Assembly (NCBI GenBank): GCA_016630905.1
Contig: WBMQ01000006.1
Coordinates: forward strand, 1,302,001 to 1,366,000
Length of the DNA stretch: 64,000 nucleotides
DNA from: Capillidium heterosporum
Lineage: Eukaryota; Entomophthoromycota; Entomophthoromycetes; Entomophthorales; Capillidiaceae
Direction of reading: 5' to 3'
Shown here: positions 52,854-64,000 of the stretch, one piece after another
How positions within the stretch are numbered: position 1 is the first letter of the stretch
Layout: the number at the start of each line of letters is the position of its first letter
Made by a program: the position numbers and the translations under genes
The notes under the pieces: model-generated
Databases searched by the model: none
Seen by the model: only the letters and a program-made list of their open reading frames with translations
Told to the model about the DNA's origin: nothing

Positions 52854-55201
52854 CTTTTCTCTTCTTGATTTTTGGTTGGAAACTCTACAACAAAGTGAAC
52901 TTTTGAATTGGATTGTCTTGAGATTTTATCAAGGGATTTTGAAATTGGGTCGAGGTTTCAGTTTCTTTGCAAGTAACCCCTTTTTGGAAAGTGTAATTTG
53001 ATCAAATGGAAGCTTGAGGAATAGATTTTGAAATTTTGGGTGGATAAGGTGGTGAAGTGGCACTATATATCTGTATATTTCTACTTCGAAATCAATATGG
53101 TAGTAATTATTAGGCTAGTTAAAATAGATATTGGAGCTATATTAATGTAATTATATCAATGCATGTATATGACTAGTTTTACTTGGTTTTTTTGTAGCAA
53201 ACACAAAGGTCTACTACTCAGTTCGGGAATTTCTGGGTAAACTTTTACAAATTCAAATATAAATGATCATATAATTTTACTGAACAAAGCAGTGTCTGGA
53301 TTGGACTTGTTCAAACCCACTGTCAGATCTCTTGAACTTCTAAATTGATGGTAGGTACCAGTGTTATACCAAATTTACTAGCTATATAATCAATAAACTT
53401 GGATCTGAAGCTATATTTGTGAAATATGTACAGATTCCTCTCATCAATTAAACTATAATGATCTATATATTGTTTTTATGTAAGAGTATCGCTGATATAG
53501 AAGATATAAATGATATACGATGGATTTAGCCTATAAAACCAAAAGTTGTGACCTGGTCACCATATACAGCATATCAGAAGCAGTAAGCAAGCGGAACCTA
53601 GTCAAAATTTCATGGGTCCCGACTCAATGAAGCCTCAGCTTTTTGGATGCAAACTTTTCAATCTAATATTTGATAACGAGTCTTGTTGAGGAATAATTAG
53701 GCTTTTCATAACTTCAGCCAAACTTTATTCTCTAAGAAAGCAAAAGCTATATTCGGATACTTACTAAAGTCCCGATTTTTTGCAAAAGTTGATAACACTA
53801 CTACTAGGTAGTAGATTTATGAAGTTCGATGTATACCTTGAAGGGTATCGTTGATAACTTTGCCAAATCTATACTTGAATTTATCCAAGTATTTCATATT
53901 AGTCGAGTATCTTCCAGAAGCATACCAGTGTTGCTAAGAAGCTAAAGAAGTAAATATATATTTCCGGCTACTAGTTTATATGGCTCAGCGCCATTTTCCA
54001 TTTGTAGGCAAGTGCTCATCAACTAAGGAATAAACTTTTGATAGTAGATGGTTCGTCAACACTTACAGAAGGGTTCCCAGCTCCAATATTTAATAAGATG
54101 CCAAGTGATAGAGCTGGCTTGCATCGACCAATCTAATGAAGTTGGACATCTCCGGTAGTATCCAGATGCAATGAAGCCTATCATCAGTTATAGCTTAACC
54201 CGCATTTGAGTAAAGTTGGTTCGATGCCTTCTAAATCATAAGGTAGATGGGAGATGGGTCAGTTGTGATTAAATTAGGCTTTCCTAGGAATAGGACGACG
54301 CTTACCTAAGCATGAAACGCAGTAAAAATATTTTTTCTACAAAAATCCAAGGATTATAGCTATATTTCAGATATATAGAATCTTCACTATATTGAAAACC
54401 AGATTGATCTACATAGAACTCGACGTTCCTGTTAAACTTGGGCAAATAAGTAAGGCAAGGCAGGTGAGCTTGCTCTATCTTGCCTACCAAACTTCACGCC
54501 ATCTCAAGTCCCAAGCTCATTCGCTGCTGGGTCGCCGATTTGGGTTCAATCCAAGCAAAAGTATATGAATTAGAATCATATTAGGATGGGCTGGGTTGGG
54601 GTGGTGACCTTTTGGAAAACATGGTTGAAGGTAAAGGCACCACAGTTTAATAGAGGAGCTATACGAGGTTAAATTATAGATCTGTGTTACTAATATTTAT
54701 CTACTTAGCTGGTGCTTCTACCATAATTAGGCTGGAGTTCTACATTTTTAGTATAGCTAGAACTCTAAAGTCGATGTCTGAGTACATTGTGAAATGTTTA
54801 CAAACTATTCCTAAAGAGCTGTCTTTAGAGAATAGATGTGGATGGAGATACTAGCCGTATAACAAAGTGCGGTAGATTGAGGATGGGCTTGCTATCATAA
54901 ATAAGAATTGAACCGTGTCTTCTCGTATTTACCATAACGATAAGTTCGTCAAGGTCCCTTTCCTATACTTCCCATCATCCAAATTATCTCGCAAATTGAT
55001 TGGTGCACTAAAGCAACTTAAAATCCAGGTGTTTTGCTGATAAACGTAATTCTGAAAATTTATGGTCACCTCCTTAAAAGGCACCTTGAAGTCTACAGCT
55101 TTACTTTTCTATAAATTTGAGTTTACAACCCAAACTAAAGTTCTGTTAGCAAATTTCACTTTCAAATAGCCCTACCTATCTAATTTAACAAACGCACAAC
55201 A
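52854..55201. other. Divergent region between VTC1 and VTC4
   Basis: 2.3 kb with no convincing gene. The minus frame 54302-54490 (FNRNVEFYVDQSGFQYSEDS within) is protein-like in composition but short and isolated; a decayed gene on the minus strand between about 53500 and 54600 is possible. It probably contains both VTC promoters. I could not single out a Pho4-type CACGTG/CACGTT site. Confidence 0.35.
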
Positions 55202-57397
55202 ATGAAATTTGGATCCCAATTGAATACTACCCTGTACCCGGAATGGAGGTTCTACTATATCGACTATGATGGTCTGAAGAGGATGATGAAAACCAAGGAT
55301 AAAGAGGGAGATACAAACTTCACTGAGGATGAGGAAGCCAAGTTCGTCGAATTTTTGGACAAGGAGTTGGAAAAGGTAACATCTCTAGTTATTTTTGCTG
55401 ATTGTATTATGGTCTAGGTCTCTGCTTTCCAAAGTATAAAGTCAGGTGAAATCAACCGACGTATCCAACACTGCCAGAGTCTGGTGGACGCCATTTCTAT
55501 GAGTAACGATACCAGTCCCGCCAGCTACCAGAAGGCTGAGGATGAAATCAACCGGGTCATACCAGAGGTCAACGAGCTCGCCAAGTTCACCCGCCTCAAT
55601 TACACTGGCTTCCTTAAGATCATCAAGAAGCATGACAAGCACACTGGCTACGTCCTCAAGCCCATGTTCATGGTACGTATCAACAGCAAGCCTTTCTTCA
55701 AGGAAAACTTTGACGCCCTGCTCCTCAAACTCTCTCGTCTCTATGCCATCGTACGTAACGATCGTAACGCCCAAACTGAAGGAGTAGCCCACCCTCGCCA
55801 CTCTCAGCACCGTGTCTGTCGTACCGTAAAGTACTGGGTGCATCCTGACAACGTCATGGAGCTGAAGCTCTACGTACTCAAGTACCTGCCGGTGCTAGTC
55901 TACAACACCAAGGCTAACACTCAAGGTAAGGTCGATCCCCGCGTCTCGTCCGTCTACCTGGACAATGAGAACTTCGGGATCTACACCAACCGCATTGAAA
56001 AGAAGGAAAACTCGCCGACCTACTGTCTCAGTTGGTTCGGTGGTGAAGACAGCAATGAGATCTTCGTCGAGCGCAAAGTGCACCGCGAGGACTGGATGGG
56101 TGAGACCCACTCCAAGCAACAGTTTAAAATCAAGGAAAAGTACGTTGATGAGTACTTGGCCGGCGAACCGGTGATGAGGAAGATTCTGGATAAGCTACGA
56201 ACGAACGAGACTTTGCCTACCGCCGATATCGATCAGATCGATCAGCTCTCGGACGAGATCCAGCTGGCTATCACCAATCAGAAGCTGAAGCCGTCAATTC
56301 GTACCTTCTACAACCGTACCGCCTTCCAGATGCCTGGGGATTCCACCGTTCGTATCACTTTAGATACCGAAGTCTCTATGATCCGAGAGGACAACTTCGA
56401 CACGTTACGTTCAGGCCAGCACTGGCGCCGCCGTGACGCCGGTTCCAAGTACCCCTTCTCATCTTTGGTCCCCACCGACATATCGCGACTACCTTTCGCC
56501 GTCCTCGAAGTCAAATTGGAGACGGTGGCTGGTGGTAACACCCCCAAGTGGGTCGATCACCTTATCAACTCCCACTTGGTTGAGGCCGTTCCCAACTTCT
56601 CCAAGTACATCCACGGTGTCGCTACCCTGTTAGAGAACCGAGTTACCCTTCTCCCCTTCTGGTTACCTCAGATGGACAAGGACATCCGCCGAGCCCCCTC
56701 TCCCTCCTTCAAGTTCTCCCAGTTCACCTCCTCGCGCGAGGCTTCCCAGTTCAACTCCACCAACGGGACGGCCAGTACGGCCAGCACCGCCTCCAGGGAC
56801 AACGACAACAACATTTACCTCGACTTCCCACCCCAGACCAACGGTACCACCAACCGCAAGTCGCGCAACGCCAAGTCCAGCCACAAAAATGGTGACGAGC
56901 GGGCCCCTCTCCTCGGCAACTCCAATGGCATCGACTACGGTTCTCAATCCAAATCCGGCCTCTTCAGCGCTCTATTCGGCACTGGAAATGGTGACTCTTC
57001 TGACACAGCCGCCCCCGAACGCGTGCAGAAACCCAACCGCACAGCCAACAATAAGCGCATTGCCATCCCAGTCCGCGTCGAACCCAAGGTCTTCTTTGCC
57101 AACGAGCGTACCTTCCTCTCCTGGTTGAACTTTGCATTGGTACTGGGTGGCCTAGCTTTAGGCCTGCTCAACTTTGGTGACACGGTGGGTCAGATCTCTG
57201 GCGTAATCTTCACTGTTATTGCCGTCATCGTTATGGTCTACGCACTGTTGGTTTTCCAGTGGCGTGCCGAGAAAATCCGTAGGCGGGAGGCTGGCCCTTA
57301 TGACGACCGTAAAGGTCCTATTGCCCTCGTTGTCGTCATCTTCTTCGCCGTCATGGTCAACTTCTACCTCAAGTTCTCATCGTTGGGTAACAACTAA
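55202..57397 (+). CDS. VTC4: Vacuolar transporter chaperone Vtc4, polyphosphate polymerase
   Basis: The catalytic subunit that makes inorganic polyphosphate from ATP and passes it into the vacuole. Two exons (55202-55375, 55418-57397) give 717 residues, close to yeast Vtc4 (721). The N-terminal SPX domain starts [20 protein letters not shown], ending near [19 protein letters not shown] with the Lys cluster that senses inositol pyrophosphates. The tunnel (VTC) domain follows: [83 protein letters not shown] and [10 protein letters not shown], which hold the basic and Glu residues of the active site. A Ser/Asn-rich linker leads to DUF202 with three membrane helices. Codons are strongly C-ending over the whole of exon 2, in contrast to most neighbours, which suggests high expression. 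No frame problem is present in this 2-kb exon. Confidence 0.97.
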
Positions 57398-58617
57398 TTG
57401 ACTACCTTTTGCAAAGATAGTATCTGTACTCTCATGATGTATTTTCTCAATCTTAACCTATACTTCTAACCTCGGATTGTCTTTTTAACAATCGGAACTG
57501 CTTACCAAACTGACGACTTTAATCTTTTAACTGTGTTGAAATTCCTTCTACTCCACATTCACCTTTAAAATTTTCTATGCTACTATACCCCAAAGAAGAT
57601 AACTACCTTTTATTTAAACTGGTAAAGTTTATAGATTTTTTATATAAAGCTGTTGATTTATTTCTAACGATCACTTTTAAGATCTTTTTATATTTTGTAT
57701 ATATCTGTTTATATAGTATAGTTTACTCATGTAAGTCTCACCAATTAAATTATTGGCTAATAATATATATATTATATCTGCAAATATTAAAATTGGGATA
57801 TATACTGGTAAAAATATATAGTAATATATTTATATTCTTATGTTTATATAGAAGATATTGATATCTGTACCAATAAAGTTAGGTTTAATGCTAAATATAT
57901 TGTAAACCTAGTTTCTAAAAAGCAACGTATTGTATCCATAAACCATTATCACAATTAGGTCCCAAATGTATATCCTTCATACTTGACCAAGGGAGAAAGC
58001 AAACGTAACAAGGGTAGCTAATGAATATGAAAGTTTAATTTTAATTGAGATTCACTTATATAGGACTGTTTAATACCTAAAGCAAAGCTGACATACCCTT
58101 CGATACAGCTGCTACTGATTAAAGTTTAAAACTAGTACCGAGGTAAATTACTCTAGAAGGGATCGAAAACCACCAGGTGCTTTTATGAATCTGGAAGGTT
58201 GGTCAAAAAGTACTTTTGAACTTTGTAAAAAGCTATCAGCTTATTATCTTTGAAGGAAGATGGAGGAATATCATTTTTTTTAAAAAGTAAAGCTCCATGT
58301 GTCAAGGATTCCGAAAGTAGGAAACCTAGTTTGTACATAGCTATGGGAATTAACCAGGGTTTATTAATATAGTTGTGAAATAATAATTCGAAATATATAT
58401 TCAATTAAAGCTGTCAAGTTTAGATATAAAAAAGATATTAAATAACATTATATATTTAAAATAGTATCAAAAATATAAAAACTGCTTTAACATATAGCTT
58501 TATAGTGCTGAAAAGGAGATTTAACTTATTGATATATTAGTTAAAGTTACAATAGATCGTGGAAATACAATTTATACATCAAGTCAAATAATATAATAAA
58601 GATCCTGGCAGTCTAAC
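57398..58617. other. Intergenic, convergent 3' ends
   Basis: 1.2 kb, extremely AT-rich after 57570. The frame at 57577-57861 is Tyr/Ile/Leu-rich low-complexity and unlikely to be a gene; likewise 58183-58404 on the minus strand. Confidence 0.5.
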
Positions 58618-59612
58618 CTACCAATCCAACTGACAGGCGTTGATTGAATATCCCGACTTTGTAGTACAACTGCCACCAGTAGCCAAATTGAAGTGCCATT
58701 TGTGCTTCGGACACACGACTGAAGTACCACTGACCCAACCCTAAGTTTAAAATGTAAATATCAGATAAAATAAAAGGCCTACATTAGCTAGATCGACGCC
58801 CTTATGTGGACAGTACCGGTTCGCTTCATAAACCTTACCATTGGTGCATGAAACTTTGATTTTGCTACCATTAGGTTGAATTGTACCGATGGGTAGTTTG
58901 ACTCCGTTGCTAGAGGCACTCGATTCGCCATTGATATTGAGTTTGGGCAATCCTTGGAGGATGGTTTCGGCTGGTTCTACATCGCTACTGTCACTACTTT
59001 CCCCCCGCTTCATTTTTTTCTTCATCTTCTTTAACTTTTTACCTAATATTGAAGAGTAATTATTAAATGCAAGCTTGAGTCAACTTACCTTTCTTATAAA
59101 TTTTTTCTATCAACAGATCTTTAACAATTGGAAGCAAGGTAATCGACTATACTAAATTAGAACTTAAACGCTTAATTGTACTACCTGCCAACTGTCCTTG
59201 GAGAGGACTCGAAGGTCAGATACCGTATACAGTCGGTTGTACTCCAATTTTTCAATGTCTTCTATCAAGAGCTTTTTAGGCCAGTTTCGCTCGCAGAATA
59301 TCAGTTCCATCAGGGTTGAAGTTTTCTATTTGCATTGTAAAAATATAAGCATTGGCTCGAATAATAATAGTGTACCATCGAGTCGGGTAAAGGAACATCC
59401 TTTTCTGCATCAACTAGAAATAAGCAATGTAAATTCAAAGTAGAATATAGGTATGAATTTGTCTTAAAGAAGTAAAATTTACCTTGAATGTTCTTAGATG
59501 CCATGTAGGCGGAAAATGAACCTACTCCACTCTTTTTGCCTACACCACCTCCGATACGGAAGCTTCCCTTGGATTTCGTCCCCTCATCGCTTGACCCTGA
59601 GCTGCTTCCCAT
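58618..59612 (-). CDS. SAM-like plus Rieske [2Fe-2S] protein
   Basis: Six exons give about 260 residues with an unusual layout. The N-terminus (MGSSSGSSDEGTKSKGSFRI) is Ser/Gly-rich and disordered. Residues 45-125 (MELIFCERNWPKKLLIEDI; YTVSDLRVLSKDSWQSITLL; VKDLLIEKIYKK) look like a SAM-like helical domain. A strongly basic run follows (GKKLKKMKKKMKRGESSDS), possibly a nuclear signal. The Rieske domain closes the protein: SCTNGKVYEANRYCPHKGVD and VVCPKHKWHFNLATG contain both Cys-X-His and Cys-X2-His cluster ligands. Unlike the bc1 Rieske protein there is no membrane anchor, so it should be soluble, closer to the ferredoxin-like Rieske proteins. The partner and substrate are unknown. All intron joins keep frame. 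Confidence 0.85.
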
Positions 59613-62600
59613 ATTTATTTGAACTTGAGCTTTGAAAGATTGAAATTTTCAATCTGGGATTAGATAAGGGATCACACACTTCCAATCTCAATTTCTATCT
59701 ATTGATGCTGGAACCCATCAATCAAAACCAACTATAAAACCTCAAGTTTACTAAAGTCCATTTGCACTTCCTTATTCTTAAAGGTATTTGATCTTTATTT
59801 GTCAATTTGTAAAGGTCAACTTACTTTTATGATTTCTATTGGTTTAATTATAGTTTTGCTCAATAATCTATCCGTAAAAGTAACTTTCGCTCATTATAAT
59901 CTTTTACTAACCTGTTTTGATAAATTGTATAGTATTTTGCAATTGAACTCACAAAAGGATATATAATTTATCTGAACGATATAATAGTCAAATTGGCTTG
60001 GAGCTTTTTAAACTTTTAGAGTTAAATTGATATACAATTTTACATGCATCCTTTTGGAAGCTACTTTAAGACCTTATATAAAGCTAACTTAATAAACTCA
60101 GATGGGTTTACTTAAACAACAGCATTGCTTCTAATACTTAAATAAACGATATATGGCTCATACCTTTATGGGTGGGGCACAATTAATAATCTTAGTAAAG
60201 ATGCCAATAGTTTAAATAAATTGGTTTAAGCCCACAAGCTCAAAAACTGGCGCTGACGACTCCTGGTAGATGGCATCAAGCCTATCGCAACGATTTCAAA
60301 AATTTATCCCAGCCGTAACACTTGTACAGTACAAGTCAGGGGGCACACCAAGCTCAACGCATCTTCCCTTGTAGTTATTTTACGCATCTATCTAAAATGC
60401 GAAATACTTTCCATAAATGTACAATTTTTAATAAAAAAGTCAAGTGTGAGCTTGTGTACACAACTTAATTTCAAGTTTATACAATGTAGTGGGATTATGT
60501 CCATCCAATTTTGATTGAAGCAGTATATGGTATAACCGAACACCATAAATGAATTTGGAAGTCGGTCTTATCCAAACATATACTAATTTCATTCTGGCAT
60601 TCGGGATAGCCAAGTTTTACTGTTGACCAATTTAGCTATTGAAGGAAGGGTGCCAAACTTTACCGTTACCCGATATCGCTTTCGGGTTATAATGGTACAT
60701 AGTTTGCTCACTAAAGGCTAAATTGTAAAGCTTCCTACTATGGCAAAAATATTAATTACCATGTCCAAACTTAAAATAGGCTGGGTATCATCAACTTCAA
60801 ATTGTATAACGAGCTTATTTTCACTAGCTTCCCACAAACTGTACAGATTTATGTAATTTTATCAACTAAATAGTAGCCTTAAAAAGCAAAATATAACCTA
60901 AATTACGTAAAATTATGGGTTATTGGGAAATGGCATTTGAAAAGTATATGCAAAAATCGACATCGTAAACTTTTGAAAATTGGACAACAATTAAGTCTAA
61001 ACAATTGCCGTCTTCAGCGTTTCAGTTACTCTCACTTCAGCCTTGTGAAACGAAACACAACAAATGTTTGGATTACTAATATTGGTATACACCGGGAGAA
61101 CTATAAAGGTACGATTATCCACATCCCTTGCCAAAAGTATCTGCCGCTAATTCAGAAGCTTCTTACCCACATCTCTACCCCTAAAACACAAAAAACTAAA
61201 GCCCTTTGAGAATTAATTAAAAGTGCTGTGATAAAAGTAAGAGTTTGGCACTGGATCACAATACGCTAATCTGCATATCTGAAACTCAAAACTTTTATAG
61301 GAGCGTCGGCATTCTTTGTGGGTAGTTTACCTTTCAAGCTATTTTTATACTGATATATATAAATATATGCTATTTATAAAGTGTTTAATGTCGGATTTAC
61401 TAGTTCAAAAGCGTTAGTACAGCTACCTGACCTGGTGGCTGTTGTATTTGGCGAGAAAGTTGAAGTGTCCCTTGAATATAAAGAAAACAGTAAAACTTTG
61501 GCTAGCCTTATCTGGTATACGTGGTATATTCTTGCCTTTTTAATATAAAAGCTTTACTTCTTTCAATATATACCTGTGCGACTTTATAGTCGAAGTCAAT
61601 ACCATCCTACTTGGCTCAAGTGCTTTGAAAATAGTCGAAAGTTTGACTAAAGTTTCAAATAAGTTACTAAAAAGTATATCTAATCCGCATACCTTAAGAA
61701 CTATCCACATTTCACACACGGTTAACTTAAATGGGATCTGGTGGGACATTTCTATAGCCAACACCAACTAAAATGAAACTAATTATGGATAAAAGCTTAG
61801 TTTAAACAGATGTGGAGTTGGTAGTCAACATTTAATTAAAAGGTTTACTTGAAACGTAGCTTTTGAGTATACGAAAAGAGTAATAAGATCCTTATAGATT
61901 TTAGTATACTGCACCGTTTGAAATTTGTAGAGTAGCTAAACAAAGTGTTTATAATTTTCTATGTAATTGTAATGCACACCACGCTCATCTAATTTCGAAC
62001 TTAGCAGACTATATTTTCGGCAATAGCCATACCTTTATGGATAAAGCTTTTTTGGTTTAAGAACTTTATAGTGCATAAAAGTAGTCAACTTTCAAAGTTG
62101 TCCTTGACTGCTAGACTTTACTAATGGAGCTATTCTTCAAACAGAAGGTACTTACAAGGTTTAAGATACATACGTTCCCGGTACATATATCTAGAATTTA
62201 TTACTAGACTGCTGGTACTAGACTTTGGGGTTATTCGAATTATATGTAATGCTCAACACTGTAGCACATCCTGCATATAAATGACAATAAATATTGTACT
62301 CTCAACATTAGGCATTATCTAACTTATAGGTAGCTTCTAAAAGTGTGTGTATGTTATCGGTAAACTGTATTTGACGTAAATGAGACTTGCTATCTGCGTT
62401 ATGAGTTCAGTATTTATGAAGCTTTGCGCCGTATAACACTATAAGTAGACATAATTTACGATGCACATAATATAACAAAATCCTACGAAGCACTCCATCC
62501 CCCTAAGTAAGATACAGTATTTTCTTGCATATGGCATTCTAGATAACTTTTTCGTCCTGGGTTGTGTCGGCTTACTGTGTAGTAGTACTGATACATATCT

Positions 62601-64000
62601 CGAATTAATTAGTGATTCATGGATCTTTCTCTAATCCGTGTCCTTATATTCATAGGATAGGGTGACTACGTTTGAACTATGGGATGGTTACCGGTGATAA
62701 TGTATTTATAGGTGATAGCTATAGTCTATATTTACTATATATCAGTTTATTAGCCATCCTATGTTTGAAATTTATATATTTCAAAATTTGTAGATAGAAT
62801 ACATACATTGGTTGCCCTTCACATGTTGTCAATCTTCAACTGCTAACCTAAAAGCATAACGAAGCCTATAATTTCAGTCCACTATATCTATTACGCTAAA
62901 GAGTTTAAAAGTTAATGGCCTTCCATACATCAAAGTCAGTCATTTACTCGACTACAAGAAAATTATAACCCGAAAGTTGTGATGCTGTTCCAGCAATCCT
63001 TAATATTATGGCCGTGATGCAAATATTCCATAAAGCATATTGAAATATACCAATGGCTTAAATAATGTTGCTTCACTCCTGTAAGGTTGAAGCTGGTCGC
63101 TAATATCCTCAAAAATGAAGTTTATCTAATAGTGTTGAAGGTAAATCCAATAAATCAACAAGACAGTATATAGGAAACAAAGCCACCACCCATAGTTATA
63201 CGATAAAGATACAGGTAGCTGTATCCGTCATTTTAGCTATTTGATTGCAAGCTATCGGAATACAAGTATAAGTTTTTCAGAAATCAGGGGGTGAATGCAA
63301 AATTTCTACGGCTCCAAATCCAAAAGTTGGGTTGATGAGACTTATAAAGTATAGTGATAGGCATGGACTACCCAGTCAAGCACTTTCAATAGAATAAAAC
63401 ATTAAACATTTAAAAGTGTATGAACACCACACCAAAGTATTAATACCGAAAACTAGCATTAAAAATATTCATTCTGTTTCGAAATAAGCTACAAGTTTTT
63501 GTACTGTGGCTTATTAGAAACCCATGTAGTACTTTGAAACGAAGGGGTAATTTCTACTTGGAACTCCAAAAATATACACGTTAAAATTTCAGTTGGATAC
63601 GTATTGTAGGTACGACACCTCCAGTCAAAAACATTCAATTTCCGCTCCCACCATAGCCTTGCCAACCTGAAACTGATTTTCGAATCGAAAATATAAGCTT
63701 TAGTGCTTGCTCCAATAGGAAATATAGATGGACTAAACAGGTATCGCCCTTTTCAATCATTTTAGACACACTAAAGAACATTAAGCCATTTCCTTAATAG
63801 AGTATAAACCCAATCTTACTGTTAGCTATGTACACCTAAAATACCTTGCATTTCTAATAATAAATCTTAGTATATAGTTGTTGAAGAAAATATTTCCTGT
63901 TGGGTCTTTAAATAGAACTTGAATGGGATGTGGGCCAAACCTCCCAATTGACTTTAAGCTCTCAAGTGGAGCTAAAAGGTAAATCGGGCCGATCCTAAGA
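59613..64000. other. Gene-poor 4.4-kb end region
   Basis: No family-supported gene. The plus frame 60937-61209 (90 codons, MKSICKNRHRKLLKIGQQLS start) and the minus frame 61540-61767 (75 codons, ending EVKLLY) are unrecognised; I give each about 0.2 of being a gene. The minus strand at 60215-60385 looks like a short coding relic. A perfect palindrome lies at 60320-60336. The rest is AT-rich with no RNA gene seen. Confidence 0.4.
60320..60336. repeat. Perfect 8-bp palindrome with one-base centre
   Basis: ACTTGTAC-A-GTACAAGT. It could be a dimeric protein-binding site, or chance. It lies inside the coding relic on the minus strand at 60215-60385. Confidence 0.6.

Noticed and set aside
53500-54600. 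Possible decayed minus-strand gene between VTC1 and VTC4
   Set aside because: Fragments are short, frames change often and none matches a known family.
60937-61767. Two small ORFs (90 and 75 codons) near the right end
   Set aside because: Codon use resembles spacer DNA and no motif is recognisable.
1-64000. Search for retroelements, large DNA viruses or Polinton-type elements
   Set aside because: No reverse transcriptase, integrase, capsid or packaging ATPase motif and no long terminal repeats were seen by eye.

Overview
The window is nuclear DNA of a fungus, most likely an early-diverging (non-Dikarya) lineage such as the Zoopagomycota/Entomophthorales; the placement is inference. The pointers are AT-rich spacers, about 25 intron-containing genes with 35-60 nt GT-AG introns that mostly end in TAG, and fungus-specific families (Zn2Cys6 and fungal-trans regulators, VTC1/VTC4, an Ima1-type inner nuclear membrane protein, Mediator Med7, a VPS66/LOA1-type acyltransferase). 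These occur beside genes usually missing from common yeasts and moulds: a complete 6-pyruvoyl-tetrahydropterin synthase and a four-member PRXL2 (AhpC/TSA_2) family. I see no virus-derived element, CRISPR array or bacterial operon.

Layout, left to right. 1-6.8 kb: the end of a fungal transcription factor, a class I O-methyltransferase (-), a PRXL2 thioredoxin-fold protein and a DNase I-fold sphingomyelinase-like enzyme. 7.9-13 kb: PTPS (-), a decayed RACK1/Asc1 copy and ribosomal protein uS14/S29. 13.3-24.5 kb: ER glucosidase I, Ima1 (-), gamma-tubulin complex protein GCP4, a VPS66/LOA1 acyltransferase (-) and Med7. 24.7-34.7 kb: DPH1 (-), a CENP-B/Tigger-type helix-turn-helix gene, glucosidase II beta with an HDEL signal, SmF (-) and folliculin (-). 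36-45.5 kb: an unidentified acidic scaffold-like protein, Cwf18, a degenerate tRNA-Ser with a proline anticodon, DPH6 and a Zn2Cys6 regulator. 46.8-51.5 kb: three tandem PRXL2 genes. 52.4-59.6 kb: VTC1 (-) and VTC4 facing apart, then a SAM-like plus Rieske protein (-). From 59.6 kb to the end I find no convincing gene.

Functional links: glucosidase I and the glucosidase II beta subunit trim the same N-glycans in the ER. DPH1 and DPH6 are the first and last steps of diphthamide synthesis on EF2. VTC1 and VTC4 form the polyphosphate polymerase of the vacuole. The PRXL2 genes are a local expansion, and two copies share a 170-bp perfectly identical block covering exon 1 (recent gene conversion).

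The strangest feature is a recurring single-base irregularity inside otherwise well-conserved genes. Glucosidase I, GCP4 (twice), one PRXL2 copy and the CENP-B-type gene each need a +1 step that no plausible intron provides. The Zn2Cys6 regulator and the unidentified 36-kb gene may show the same, and VPS66 needs a shift in the opposite sense. Assembly insertions, early pseudogenes or real +1 frameshifting could explain this; sequence alone cannot decide. A second theme is decay by G-to-A change: the RACK1 relic has lost several Trp codons to stops, and the tRNA-Ser relic has lost its B-box CpG.
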